From assembly GCA_036365455.1 (NCBI GenBank), contig JAWQUS010000026.1, forward strand, positions 10,310,001-10,374,000: 64,000 bases of DNA, written 5' to 3'. The DNA comes from Macrosoma leucophasiata. Its lineage: Eukaryota; Arthropoda; Insecta; Lepidoptera; Hedylidae. This document shows positions 51,260 to 61,745 of this stretch, piece by piece (positions within the stretch are counted from its first letter, which is position 1; each line of letters starts with the position of its first letter). A model generated the notes under the pieces. That model was not told where the DNA came from and made no database searches. It saw nothing but the letters and a program-made list of their open reading frames with translations. The position numbers were made by a program, and so were the translations under genes.

Positions 51260-51546
51260 TTTTTTTTATGTAATAAAAGTGGCAAACAAGCATGCAGGTC
51301 ACATTGATGTTAAGTGATGATTGCAGCATAAAGACACCCACACAATGAACAGAGGTCAAAATGCAGATGCGTTGCCACTCCTGAGGCCTAAGGTGTTATG
51401 CCTCTGTGCCGGAATTTACAAGGCCGTACATTACCACCTGACCGGAATACGATAGTGCTGAACACTACCATTTAGCGGCAAGTATATTAGGTAATGCGAT
51501 GGTGCCTACGCCCGCGAACTCCGTCACTAGAGCTCTACCACCAGTA
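51260..51546 (-). mobile_element. SINE-A copy, well conserved
   Basis: T-run, GTGGCAAACAAGCATGCAGG, CTCTGTGCCGGAATTTACAA, ATACGATAGTGCTGAACACT, CGCCCGCGAACTCCGTCACT to ACCACCAGTATA. Confidence 0.92.
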
Positions 51547-51602
51547 TATAGAACATGAACCAATATTACACGTTAACCACTCGCGACTATTCTAACATTT
51601 TA

Positions 51603-52140
51603 TCTGCAGTGACGGAGATCGACTGCTTAGGCATAAGGCATTACCTAATCCAAACGTTACTTCACGCCTTTACTCCCCGAAGGGGTAAGCAGAAGTAAAT
51701 GCATAAATTATGCATTCAAGTAGACCTATACAACACCCACGATTCGCCGATTACGTTTTGACCCATGTAAGCGGCGAGCCTATTGACATCGCCCTCACAT
51801 TACCAAAATCCTCGAGGGGGAAACTGCGAGGAAATGCAAAAAATCCTGTAGAAATAAAGGATAAAATGCCTTTATCTATGATAACCACCCGGGAATCGAA
51901 CCCAAAACTACTGAGGCAGTTACCTAATAAGCCTGCTGCTAAATGGTACCTAGTGTTCAGCGCTACCGTACACCGGTTGGGCGGAACGGACTTGCAATAT
52001 CCAACATAGTGGCCTCAGAGAAAAAAATCCAAAAACATTTTCATTGAGATCTCTAGTTTATATGAGGATTTGTAGACAGTACACACTCACTTACCATCAA
52101 TGTGAACTGTATGCTTGTTTGCCACAACATAAACAAGAAC
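51603..52140 (+). repeat. SINE-A copy split by a SINE-D
   Basis: 5' part 51603-51649 (CTGCAGTGACGGAGATCGAC, GCATTACCTAAT) and 3' part 51929-52140 (AAGCCTGCTGCTAAATGGTA, GTGTTCAGCGCTACCGTACA, TTACCATCAATGTGAACTGT, ATGCTTGTTTGCCAC). The 3' part is diverged and lacks the central CAGATGCGTTACC. Confidence 0.75.
51650..51919 (-). mobile_element. SINE-D insertion with 9-bp target duplication
   Basis: Minus-strand SINE-D: GTTACTTCACGCCTTTACTC, CCCGAAGGGGTAAGCAGAAG, ACACCCACGATTCGCCGATT, CCACCCGGGAATCGAACCCA (box B in reverse) and CTACTGAGGCA (start of the head). Part of the tRNA-like head is deleted. Flanked by TTACCTAAT at 51641-51649 and 51920-51928. Confidence 0.85.
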
Positions 52141-52202
52141 AAAAATATTCCTTTATGATCCATGACTTAGTTTCCATAAGCTATAAAGTTATTATTTGGT
52201 TT

Positions 52203-52570
52203 ATAATATTATAATAATGGCAACCCATTATACGTCCCACTGCTGGGCACAGTCTCTCCCCTTTTTGGGGGGAAGGCCTGGAGCTTACTACTACGCTGCT
52301 CCAATGCGGATTGGTGGAGGTGGGTGGGTTAGTGTCCAACCCGCTGTCGGATGTTTTCAAACCGTCCATAAGGCCTCCGACAAGGTTTAACGACTTCTAT
52401 CTATCGATAGCAACCGGGACCGACGGCTTGACGTGCCTTCTGAAGCACGGAAACGCGCATTTAATTTGCCACTAACGGTCACCCATCACACTATCCGACC
52501 GCGCCCGAAGTGCTTAACCAAGTAGATCGCTTACGATCTACACCAGTGCCCGGGCCATGCGCGCTTCTTT
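52203..52570 (-). mobile_element. SINE-C copy
   Basis: Minus-strand copy, long form: left end ATAATAATGGCAACCCATTA, CGTCCCACTGCTGGGCACAG, TCCAATGCGGATTGGTGGAG, GGTCACCCATCACACTATCC, GATCGCTTACGATCTACACC and GGGCCATGCGCGCTTC at the right, which is the family's 5' end. Confidence 0.9.
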
Positions 52571-53699
52571 TTTCGTTTAATATCGCTCTTTATTTGGTTT
52601 AATATCGGAATATTCTCACGGACCATTAAGCATGTCGTTACTGAGATTGACGCATCCTTTTGATTGGATCAAATAATCCGAATCTTTTCCATTCTCCCTA
52701 ATGGTATCTCTTTTGAGCTTGTGATAAAGTTAAATTGTGTGACCGCTTCTTTCTCCAATTTCGCTTACGTTCCATCATTTTTTTTTAATTTAAATCTAGG
52801 TCACGGGTACTTCGTTATGGTCAGTTAGATCTATATCTTAATTGCTGGGAGATAAAACAAATTGCTAGTTATTGAAAATGTGCCTGCTATTAAACTGTGT
52901 GGAAGACGAATAATGTAAACATGTTTTTTTTTAACTTATCTTTGGCTTACATTTTTTTCCCGTTACGATCAATTAATTTTTGAATGTCGAATATGATTTA
53001 AATATGCAATTTTTTTATGTTCATCTTAAATTAAATGGAAATTATCTATTTGGCCATTATGACAATGGCTAATATTGAAAATTTTACAATTAAGCGTCGT
53101 AATAATCGTAGATTAAATGTTTAAAGTTGTAAATAAAGAATCTGTAGGTACCTACAAAAGAGTTATTGCCAGTTTGAGGTCCACAAATCTATTTTTTTAG
53201 TTCATACATTGATGCTCACCGGGTCCACGACGTTTAAAAAAAACACATTTTTTCCCATCGGATCCATTGGACCTTTGCGGTACATTGCTGTTTTCTTAAA
53301 ATCATGGTAATAAACACGTTCAAGTCAAAGCAGTAATGTATTGCATAGTGCTTATCAATTGATATCAACTGAGTTACGTAATATAACCATTGGAGTGCTG
53401 TCTACATGTACAGGATAAAATAAAAAAAGATACGTTCAAACGTAAATGTTTTCTATGCGAATGACATTAAAAAAGCACGATAGAAATGTATTCAGAAGGT
53501 CTTATTACAATTTCCCTTCCGCTCTAATTGTCCCAGACGGATTTAATAAGGCTATCCACTTCGCAGTTGAAACCTGAATATGCGGGGCTAAAAAAACGAC
53601 CATGTACATGTATCTCGTTCGGTTAAGGGTTCCGTAGAAGGGTCAAGTGAGATGTAAAAACGTGTTTTATTATTTTATGAAAATGGAAAGTGAATTGGT
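52571..53699. other. No gene seen
   Basis: AT-rich, including low-complexity T-runs. The word TTTAATATCG is repeated at 52578 and 52599, next to the SINE-C. Nothing else is supported. Confidence 0.45.
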
Positions 53700-53701
53700 G
53701 T

Positions 53702-53868
53702 AAAGTAAATACAGATGCGTTGCCACCTCTGAGATCTTAGCAGTTTTGCCTATTAAATACTTGTTTTGACCTTGGTCTTTGTGTGGGTGTCTATATGCTG
53801 CAGTCATCACTTAACATCAATGTGAACTGCATGCCTGTTTGCCACTTCCATTACATAAAAAAAATATT
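53702..53868 (+). repeat. SINE-A 3' half beside an inverted scrap
   Basis: 53762-53868 is a + strand 3' half (TGTTTTGACCTTGGTCTTTG, CTGCAGTCATCACTTAACAT, CTTCCATTACATAAAAAAA). 53702-53750 (AATACAGATGCGTTGCCACC, TCTGAGATCTTAGCAGTTTT) is in the opposite direction. The two fragments face each other. Confidence 0.75.
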
Positions 53869-53891
53869 TACACAGACAAACTAACTGCAAT

Positions 53892-54092
53892 CGTAACAAA
53901 CACACACTTCCACATAGACAATGCTTGCATTCGATTGGTCGCGACAAGGTCATTTCGCCGAACGTCAAAGTAAACTTGCAATAGCGTGACGCGCTGCGGT
54001 GTGTCCTTTTTATGCCCCGCCCACGGTGTGTCTATTTACGTAGAACCATTTTTTTACTTAGTTCACACTTCTTTACATTGTTATTCGTAGAT
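53892..54092 (+). repeat. Dispersed repeat family R, copy 2
   Basis: Best copy: GTAACAAACACACACTTCCA, TTGGTCGCGACAAGGTCATT, GTGACGCGCTGCGGTGTGTC, CGCCCACGGTGTGTCTATTT and CACTTCTTTACATTGTTATT. Pairs with 2268-2460. Confidence 0.75.
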
Positions 54093-54669
54093 TGACACAC
54101 AGATTCATGTGCCATTTTACTGGGGTGTCCTAAAATGCACGCGAACCGACGGAACATCTCAAAAAGCTGATCCCGTGGTAATTACTGTTAATTCAGCAGC
54201 CCATTAATCATTTGTGTAAACGATAAAACCGAGAGATGTTGGTACAATGCGAGCACAATACAAATACAATATAGTATTGTAGTGTAGCTCGCAGCGGCGT
54301 CTAGACGCCCTCATTACTACCGCCGCCCCCTCCCCCCACCTTCTCCGACCACCCCTACACCTCCCGCCACTCCCGCCAGAATGTACAACGAAAATATGCC
54401 TTGATAATCATATTGTCTCGTACTTCTATTTAGTTGTTTCCATAGCGTACTTATTCTGTGAAGTCCCAAGTTTTGATAACATTGGTAAGTGATACAGGGC
54501 TTATTTTGATGCAGATTTCACGGCTGTGAATGTTGATTGGATTTGTTTTTATGGGTCAATGATTTCATGTTTCAAGAGATGAGAATCCTTCTATTGTCTG
54601 TATGCGCCTTTTGTTAATATTTTTGCTTCGATCGTGTCATTGTTTTGTTTTTTAATAAGTAAGAACTAG
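54093..54669. other. No gene seen; C-rich segment
   Basis: 54298-54395 is unusually pyrimidine/C-rich (CCGCCGCCCCCTCCCCCCAC, CACCTCCCGCCACTCCCGCC), preceded by a CAATACAAATACAATATAGTATTG palindromic stretch. It could be part of a promoter or UTR, but no open frame or start signal supports a gene. Confidence 0.35.
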
Positions 54670-54963
54670 TTTTTTTTATGTAATGGAAGTGGCAAACAAG
54701 CATGCAGTTCACATTGATGTTAAGTGATGACTGCAGCCTATAGACACCCACACAAAAACCAAGGTCAAAATGCAGATGCGTTACCACTCCTGAGGCCTAA
54801 GGTGTTATGCCTCTGTGCCGGAAATTACAGAGCCTTACATTACCACCTGACCGGAACACGATAGTGCTGAACACTAGCGGCACTAGCTTAGCGGCAAGTA
54901 TATTAGGTAAAGCGGTGGTGCAAACGCCCGCGAGCTCCGTCACTGGAGCTCTACCACCAGTAT
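54670..54963 (-). mobile_element. SINE-A, reference copy
   Basis: T-run, ATGTAATGGAAGTGGCAAAC, AAGCATGCAGTTCACATTGA, TGTTAAGTGATGACTGCAGC, CAAGGTCAAAATGCAGATGC, GCCTAAGGTGTTATGCCTCT, CATTACCACCTGACCGGAAC, CACGATAGTGCTGAACACTA, GCCCGCGAGCTCCGTCACTG and GAGCTCTACCACCAGTA. Read in the element direction it starts with GGTGGTAGAGCTCC and a GAGCTC...GAGCTC mini-palindrome and ends CCATTACAT plus A-run. It adjoins the 3' end of the RTE-like LINE. Confidence 0.95.
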
Positions 54964-57900
54964 AATGACTTGACTTATGGTCCTATGTCCCCTAGATGGG
55001 GCAGAGGGCGTCCACAGTGGTTCTCCATCTCGATCGGTCTTGAGCCTCGCGCTTAATTTCACTCCAACACTTCCCGATCTTCTTCACATCGTCAGTAACT
55101 GTTCGTCGCCAAGTCTGCTTCGGACGACCACGCTTTCGCTTTCCTTGGGGGTTCCAGTCCAATGCCTGTTTTGGTATGTGATCAGGACCCCGTCGGAGTG
55201 TGTGGCCAATCCAATTCCACTTACGGCGCCTAACTTGTTCCTCGATTGAAGTCTCGTGGCAGCGTTCAAGTAGGTTCACATTTGAGATTTTCTCGGGCCA
55301 GTATATCCCGAGAATTTTGCGAAGACAACGATTAACGAAAACCTGGAGTTGGTATGAAATGGCCTTGGTGACCTTCCAGGTTTCGCAGCCATACAATAGC
55401 ACGGACTTCACGTTGGACTTGAAAATTCTGAGCTTAACTCTACGAGTCAGTTTATTTGACTGCCAAATGGGCCGCAGCTGCGCGAAAGTCACTTGGGCTT
55501 TAGCGATACGTGAAGTGACGTCATCTTCCGTACCTCCCGTCTCTGATACGACGCTACCCAGATACGTAAACTTATGAACGCGCTCCACTATGTCGCTGCC
55601 TATCCTCAACGGTGTCGTATTCGTCACTCCACTACGCATCTCTTGGGTCTTCCTAGTGTTAATCTTTAGGCCAGTATTTAATGCGGTAGACCTTAGGTCG
55701 TCGAGCTTAGCCTGCATGTCGGCGAGTGTATGACTCAGGAGGCATAAGTCATCGGCATAGTCCAAGTCTTCCAAGATATTGGATATACCCCACTCTATCC
55801 CGCGGCGCCCATTCCGATACAAGCTATGCATAATTCCATCTAAGGCAACTAAGAAAAGGAGCGGCGACAAGAGGCATCCTTGACGAACACCAGAAAGCAC
55901 GGCGATATCTTCAGAAATTAGGCCATCATGCGTTACTCTGCACGAGTAATTCCTGTAGACAGCTTTGATGAGGTTGACGATTTTCGGCGGTACACCAATG
56001 AACAGAAGGCGCGACCATAGACTGGACCAACTCAACGTGTCAAAAGCTTTTTCAAAGTCAACAAAGGTAACATATAAATCCCTTTGCCATTCTGAAGCCT
56101 GCTCAAGTATAATCCGTAGTGTATTGATTTGGTCGGTACACGAGCGGTCACGCCGAAAACCAGCCTGCTCATTTCTCAGAAGCGGTTCTACAGCCTTGGA
56201 TAACCTATTCATGATGACTTTACAGAAGACCTTAGACGGAATCGAGAGTAGAGTGATACCTCTCCAGTTGCTGCATAGACTAAGATCTCCCTTCTTGGGC
56301 AAAGTTATTAGTAGTCCCTTATTCCAGTCATCAGGTAGTTCTTCGCTATTCCATATGGATTCGATTAAAGGCGTCATAGTCTCTACAGCGAAGGGAAAGT
56401 CAGCTTTAAGCATTTCCGCACATATTAAATCGAGACCTGGCGCTTTACCGTTCTTCAACGATATGATAGCCTCTGCTACTTCGTCCTGATTAGGAGGAGC
56501 AGTGTCTATATCAAGAAGTCGAGGCGGCGATATAGTGTCTTGCATCTGAGGTGGTCTCATGATCACGGAGCTTTGGAAGACTTCCTCAAAATGTTCTCGC
56601 CAACGTTTCAGTTGCCCTTCTGACGTAACGATTATTTGACCCTCATTGGATTTGAGTGGCTTCTTCTTAACACTACTTTTCCCAGCCAAGGTTTTTGTCG
56701 CTTTATAGAGCTCTTTCAGATTTCCGGTCTTAGCAGCAAGTTGGGCTTGGTCAGCAATACCGTCAGCCCACTTTCTTCTGTCTTTACGGGTGCTGCGATA
56801 AATTTTTCTACGCATCTGGCGGTACTGTTGCATGAGATTTTCCTTTCGTGCTTCATCGCGTGTATCCAATAATTTAAGATGAATCTCTTTTCTACTGCCA
56901 ATGAGATCCCATGTCGCCTGTGAAATCCATTCGTCACGAGATCGCAATTTGTGTCCTAAGACGACGGAGCTAGCCTCGGTGTAAGCCACTTTGATGTGAT
57001 TCCATTTGTCCTCTATGGTGTCCGCAGGTACTTCAAGCCTGGAAAAACGATTGCGAAGTTCAAGTTTGAACATATCGGATACGATCGGGTCTCGCAACTT
57101 ACAGGTGTCGAATCGTTTTCCAATTTTGCCTGGTCGAGCACTTGGTCGCGCTACCGCAATTTTGAAACGCACTTCTGCGACAACTAAGTGGTGATCGCTA
57201 TCTATATCAGCGCCTCTGCGATTACGTACATCCAGTAAAGACGAACGCCATTTGGAGCTGATGGCCAAATGATCGATTTGGTTCCTTGTAATGCCATCGG
57301 GTGAAGTCCAGGTGTACTTGTGGTTATCTTTATGGATGAATAAAGTACCACCGATGGTTAGATCTTGGTTTTGGCAGAACTCTAGAAACCTTTCTCCATT
57401 TTCATTGCACACTCCAAGTCCTTGCGTTCCCATGTATCTCTCGCGGCTTTTGTTACATAGCCCAACTTTTGCGTTCAGGTCTCCCATTACAATTACGATA
57501 TCCTGTCTCCTGATGTTTTTAATAGTGGTATTAAGCAAGTCGTAAAAATCGTCTTTGGTTTCTTGCGACGCCGAATTGGTAGGAGCATAACATTGAATTA
57601 TAGAGATTTTACGAACTCTGGTGTTAAAACGGGCGCACATGATACGATCCGAGATCGGCTTCCAGTCTAATAGGCTTTTCTTAGCAGACTCTGAAAGAAG
57701 GAGTCCTACGCCATGTTCATGCACCTCCTCCTCCCTTTCCTTGCCGGAGTACAGCAAAGTTAAGCCCTTGTCCGTTCTCAATTCGCCAAAACCATTTCTT
57801 CGCACTTCACTCAGGCCGAGTATTTGCAGGTTGTATCTGAGCATTTCTGCTTCTACTTGAGCTAGTCTTACGTCATCGGTAAGCGTTCGTATATTCCAAA

Positions 57901-58100
57901 AAGCAATTCGAGTCCGTATTTTCATGCCAAGGGTCGTCGGTATAGGATCGGTCCGGTTTTGCACTGTTTCGGTTTCTTTAATCAGGGGTTTTCGAGCAAG
58001 CAGGTGATTAACCCACTATGCCTTAGTTCATTAGCGGGGCTGCCGCCTCAAGAGCTTATGAACACGCTCGGTTTGTTTCGGGTATCCTCCCTCAGTATAA
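54964..58100 (-). mobile_element. RTE-like non-LTR retrotransposon, full length or nearly so
   Basis: A single long ORF (54992-57925) with endonuclease and reverse transcriptase, followed by only about 28 bp before the end (AAGTCAAGTCATTA, short AAGTC repeats). A very short 3' UTR with a tandem tail is usual for RTE-type elements. Upstream of the ORF about 100-170 bp of GC-richer DNA (to about 58100) is probably the 5' UTR; its exact end is not visible. No frameshift or stop interrupts the ORF, so insertion is likely recent. Confidence 0.85.
54992..57925 (-). CDS. RTE-like endonuclease/reverse transcriptase
   Basis: Nicks target DNA and copies the element RNA from the nick. The first ATG is at 57925 (977 codons). 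The frame is open upstream through a GTG at 57964 (990 codons) to TAG at 58016-58018, so the start is uncertain; ATG is preferred because the endonuclease begins just after it. Numbering from the 990 form: APE-type endonuclease 17-270 with FWNIRTL (N24), SEVRR (E53), GDLNAKVG (D162, N164), RNQIDHLA (D231) and DSDHH (D257, H258). A linker follows at 270-500. The reverse transcriptase spans about 500-800 with NGKAPG at 505, NWRGITLLS at 566, FVDFEKAFD (D636), GVRQGCLLSPLLF at 692 and YADD at 736-739. The C-terminal part has KRKRGRPKQTWRR at 942-954, as in many RTE proteins. All key residues are present. RTE or the related RTEX group is the best guess. Confidence 0.92.
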   Translation of the reverse strand: MKIRTRIAFWNIRTLTDDVRLAQVEAEMLRYNLQILGLSEVRRNGFGELRTDKGLTLLYSGKEREEEVHEHGVGLLLSESAKKSLLDWKPISDRIMCARFNTRVRKISIIQCYAPTNSASQETKDDFYDLLNTTIKNIRRQDIVIVMGDLNAKVGLCNKSRERYMGTQGLGVCNENGERFLEFCQNQDLTIGGTLFIHKDNHKYTWTSPDGITRNQIDHLAISSKWRSSLLDVRNRRGADIDSDHHLVVAEVRFKIAVARPSARPGKIGKRFDTCKLRDPIVSDMFKLELRNRFSRLEVPADTIEDKWNHIKVAYTEASSVVLGHKLRSRDEWISQATWDLIGSRKEIHLKLLDTRDEARKENLMQQYRQMRRKIYRSTRKDRRKWADGIADQAQLAAKTGNLKELYKATKTLAGKSSVKKKPLKSNEGQIIVTSEGQLKRWREHFEEVFQSSVIMRPPQMQDTISPPRLLDIDTAPPNQDEVAEAIISLKNGKAPGLDLICAEMLKADFPFAVETMTPLIESIWNSEELPDDWNKGLLITLPKKGDLSLCSNWRGITLLSIPSKVFCKVIMNRLSKAVEPLLRNEQAGFRRDRSCTDQINTLRIILEQASEWQRDLYVTFVDFEKAFDTLSWSSLWSRLLFIGVPPKIVNLIKAVYRNYSCRVTHDGLISEDIAVLSGVRQGCLLSPLLFLVALDGIMHSLYRNGRRGIEWGISNILEDLDYADDLCLLSHTLADMQAKLDDLRSTALNTGLKINTRKTQEMRSGVTNTTPLRIGSDIVERVHKFTYLGSVVSETGGTEDDVTSRIAKAQVTFAQLRPIWQSNKLTRRVKLRIFKSNVKSVLLYGCETWKVTKAISYQLQVFVNRCLRKILGIYWPEKISNVNLLERCHETSIEEQVRRRKWNWIGHTLRRGPDHIPKQALDWNPQGKRKRGRPKQTWRRTVTDDVKKIGKCWSEIKREAQDRSRWRTTVDALCPI

Positions 58101-58516
58101 TAGATATCGTATTTTCTAATTTTGTCATCATCGTTACCGTATTCCGGTTAAATAGTAAGTACATAATGTAACGCGAGACTTAATTACAAGAACAAAGACA
58201 GAACAACTTGCGTACTAGATGTTAGGAATGTATTTGCATCCCCCAGGCCGCCAGAAATATATGAAAATTGAGTTCCTATTGTTCTTGGACCCTATATGGC
58301 TCAATTGCTGCTTTAAAGACTGCGGTATTAATTTACTATTTACATCGATGGACTATTCAGTTGCTCGCTTAGTAAGTTTACTATTGATTATACTCGAGAT
58401 GTTGCTCACGATACGATTCTTCGGTATAAACAAGTAGGTCAGATGTTTTAGAATATCAAATTGGTGTTTCTGCCTTTATTGTTCCATATTTATACTCACT
58501 TCGTACATTTAATTTT
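58101..58516. other. No gene seen
   Basis: AT-rich; frames at 58219-58437 lack any domain. Confidence 0.45.
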
Positions 58517-58664
58517 ACTGCCTCAGTAGTATAGTGGTAGCAGGCCACTACGCTGGGGGCCTGAGTTCCGTAACCGGCTAATCGAGGGTGTTTGCATGTA
58601 TGCTTGTAGGCATTCATTTACCTCTGCCTATTCATTCGCGATAACAGGCGTGAAGTTACTTCGT
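58517..58664 (+). repeat. SINE-D with internal deletion
   Basis: Head ACTGCCTCAGTAGTATAGTG, GTAGCAGGCCACTACGCTGG, GCCTGAGTTCCGTAACCGGC, then directly GTGTTTGCATGTATGCTTGT, TACCTCTGCCTATTCATTCG and ACAGGCGTGAAGTTAC. About 140 bp of the middle are missing, with the deletion joining box B to ACCGGC.AATCG. Confidence 0.8.
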
Positions 58665-60575
58665 TTTAACGTACGTTTTGATACATTTTAGTAATAATAT
58701 AGATGGGATTTCCTTATTGTTGCTTTGTTGAAACTTTATTAGATTTTTTATTCAAATGTTTGATTCATTACAGTTCATTCATAATAAACCTAATAAATAG
58801 TCTCAACATTAATTAAAACCAAGCGTTCATGACGCCGACGTAATATTAGTAAATACAAATCACGAAGGCCGCAGGTGCGTCCTGAATATCAAATTTAGTT
58901 TTCGTATTTCAAGAGAATATTAAAGTGATTAGGACACACCTATGCGACTACCGCGTTTGTAAATTTGGAAGTCGTATAATAATGTTGAACTTAGGGACTT
59001 GACGTGAAGACATACCTTTACTGGGTTAGTTATCCAGAGGTCGAAGGATCAAGCCTGAAGTATTTTTTCTTTAATTTCTTTAGACGTAGGTAGGTAGGAC
59101 GTACATAATGTTGCCTAGAGTAGCCAAAATATATATAGTTTGTTGCTTTTATTTTGGCTGAAAATATCCAATGTCGAATTATCATAAAAATATATAGGTA
59201 GGTACCTACTTATATTTTTTGTTTTTGTAGGTTTGAAAATTATAATCTTGAATTAAACACTACGTTTGACTACATATACATCTACTCGTATACGGTTGTG
59301 TTCCTTATGAAGAAACAAATTTTAAGAATTTTCGGTCAAAAGAAAACACATTGCTTGATACCATTATATGAATTGAGAACTACCAAATGGCGTTTATCAT
59401 AAACAACAGAAGTAACAATAACAAACAATGAGAGATTTGTTCGTTCTTCGTTGATTCGTTTACAGTAATTCATTAAAAGACAGTAGTTATCTAGTTAGTT
59501 GTTAGTTATAAGAACTCGAATATTTCATATTTCAATTGCTCCAATTCTAATCTTTCAGAGAGCGAGTGTCATCTGGCACGCGCCTATTCACATAAAATTT
59601 TATCGAATGCCATGTCTTCTTCTACGACGTTCAAACGCTATGAGCTCAATAACACTGCATTGCTGTTTATATGCTGTTTAACATATGATCTAAGATGTGA
59701 TCGAGTTCAATGTAGTGTGCGTTTAGATTTATTTTATTCGCATTTTACATTATAAATTCTCAATAAAGTGTTGAGGTGTGCCCGTACCTTTTATTTTTTG
59801 TAGAGGCAAGTGAACATTGAGCGTAAATTGAGTTTTTTAAATAAATAAATAAACGTGTAGTATTTTTTCACTACGTTTCGCGGTGTTGATTTTATACTCC
59901 GGTTTGGGAAAATGCTTAAACTGAGTTTTACTACTTATTTTATGGAAAATACAGACAGTGACAAATAGACACCTTAGTTAACGAGTACAGCCACGATAGA
60001 TTAAAAATAATAAAATTTGATTATTATTTTGATTGAGTAAAATAATAACATTGGTATTAAGACAGGCGAAAGGAGCAGGCGAAAACAGGTATCGAGGTGG
60101 GAGAGTAAGGAGCTAAACTCTGAGCTCATTGCAGAAGAGTGGCTCATGACAGAGCTCAATGAAAAGAGCTAGAGAAGGCCTTTTTCCAGAATGTACATTG
60201 AATTAAGATACTTTTGTAACACTACATCCAAAAGTCCAAAAAAGTCAAGATAACGGAGGCGTCATCATTTTCATCAATGTTAAACCTGTTTTTAAAATCA
60301 CAGTCTGCATGCATAATGTCACGAACGTATCAGCCCAATGACACCGCGCAATCTTTGAAACTAGCTTCCGCTTACGAAGGTGGACGAGATTGCATGTTTT
60401 TTTTTATTTTGGTATAAAATTGTCAACCTCGCAAGGTCGACCCCAAGACAACTTCTGTGACTTTACGAATGCAAATGAAGTAGAAAACCGCTATCCGACA
60501 TGCAACGTTACCTCGCGTACAATCTCGTTGTTCGAATATTTGACTTAGAGTCGTTTTGGGGTCCTTTACCCGAGG
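58665..60575. other. No gene supported
   Basis: AT-rich, mostly repeat-free. At 59027-59085 GGGTTAGTTATCCAGAGGTC GAAGGATCAAGCCTGAAGTA with a T-run resembles the T-arm and acceptor of SINE-E. Frames at 59499-59681 and 60423-60644 carry no domain. Confidence 0.4.
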
Positions 60576-60796
60576 CAGAGAATATGTAATAATACTACGT
60601 ACAGAATGGACACTTCGACGTCCCGCCCGATTTCTCCGCCTCACCCATCCTCCTCCCCTCTTATGGGCGACGTTTGGTATTCTCTACGTGCTACGCACAC
60701 AGGTGCACGCGTAAATTCACGTCACTGATTGACATCTGTGTAATAGAGACCAAATTAAGCGTTTGTATAGAATTTTGGCGGAGTGTCCGCGGTGTG
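60576..60796. mobile_element. hAT-like MITE, second copy
   Basis: 221 bp flanked by CCCGAGG at 60569-60575 and 60797-60803 (an eighth base, C, also matches). Its sequence is the reverse of 15269-15468 with the same landmarks (AATATGTAATAATACTACGT, ACGTCCCGCCCGATTT, CGTGCTACGCACACAGGTGC, GAATTTTGGCGGAGTGTCCG). It begins CAGAG and ends GTGTG. The frame at 60674-60862 runs out of it and is not a gene. Confidence 0.8.
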
Positions 60797-61569
60797 CCCG
60801 AGGCTAGTTATGAGATCCCGTTTCCAAGTGTTGCCCGTCCGTGCGTCGCTCTGACCGTTTAGTTAGCCTGCATGTCACACGGTTGTAGCCTTTGACCGGC
60901 ATTGAAAGATTATCTTGTATGGAATAGGTTGTTGTTACCATGTTATTATTTCACCGCGATAAACAATAAAAATAAGTTCTCGATTCTCAATAAGTAGTTC
61001 TAAGGGGACCATCAATACCTAGGTGAGAAGGAAGAGTGAGTATTTTTCACCATGTATGGAATCTTTTATTAGCGAGTCCGATTTGCATCTGATGGTTTTT
61101 TACATGACTGTTATTATGTTGTAAATATTATATAAAAATACATAAATATTTTTTTAAAAACAGGATGCTATTCTCAAGGTTATCTTCTTTTGCGACTTAA
61201 TTTGCATGCTATAACGTATTCATAACATAATTAATTGCATCGATAAAACAAATTAATGGTGCCATAAACTAGGTTAAAACACGTAAAAAACTAATCTCAA
61301 TATCGACATGCAAAATTGTGAAGTCATTCTGGCGCACATCCATTTGGGCGTGGCTTGTTGCTATATTTTTCAGCATCCATATGTTTTTACGCTCATAAAT
61401 TGGGATGTTGACTAGGTAGAAAATCACAACTTTTTGTCATGTGTAATTGAAATGCAAATAGAATAAATCATCGAATTATCGTATGAAAAAGATTTTAAAA
61501 CTGAAGAAAAATACTGTAAATGGAATAAGTTTAAGAATCTTTGTACAATTCGCTAGAACTTTTAGTATT
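60797..61569. other. No gene seen
   Basis: AT-rich, nothing supported. Confidence 0.45.
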
Positions 61570-61745
61570 TTATATTATTTTTCGCAATAATACATGCTAG
61601 TGAAATATATTTTTTAAAGAAAAATGGAAAGAAAAATTTGACTTCAGGCGAGGCTCGGCAGTAGCGACATCTTTTGCAAACAATGCTAGTAGGCAACCGA
61701 TATAATAAACTTTGCAGTTTATTAAATCTTAAAGAAGTCGCTTTT
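61570..61745 (-). mobile_element. SINE-E with internal deletion
   Basis: Tail and TTTTCTTTCCATTTT part (TTTTTAAAGAAAAATGGAAA on +), start of the tRNA-like part GACTTCAGGCGAGGCTCG, then directly GCAGTAGCGACATC, CAATGCTAGTAGGCAACCGA, TATAATAAACTTTGCAGTTT and AAAGAAGTCGCTTTTAA. Most of the cloverleaf is deleted. Confidence 0.82.

Noticed and set aside
55084..57860. Many open frames on the + strand and other minus frames across the RTE-like LINE
   Set aside because: They overlap a 990-codon frame with all domain motifs and are shadows of it.
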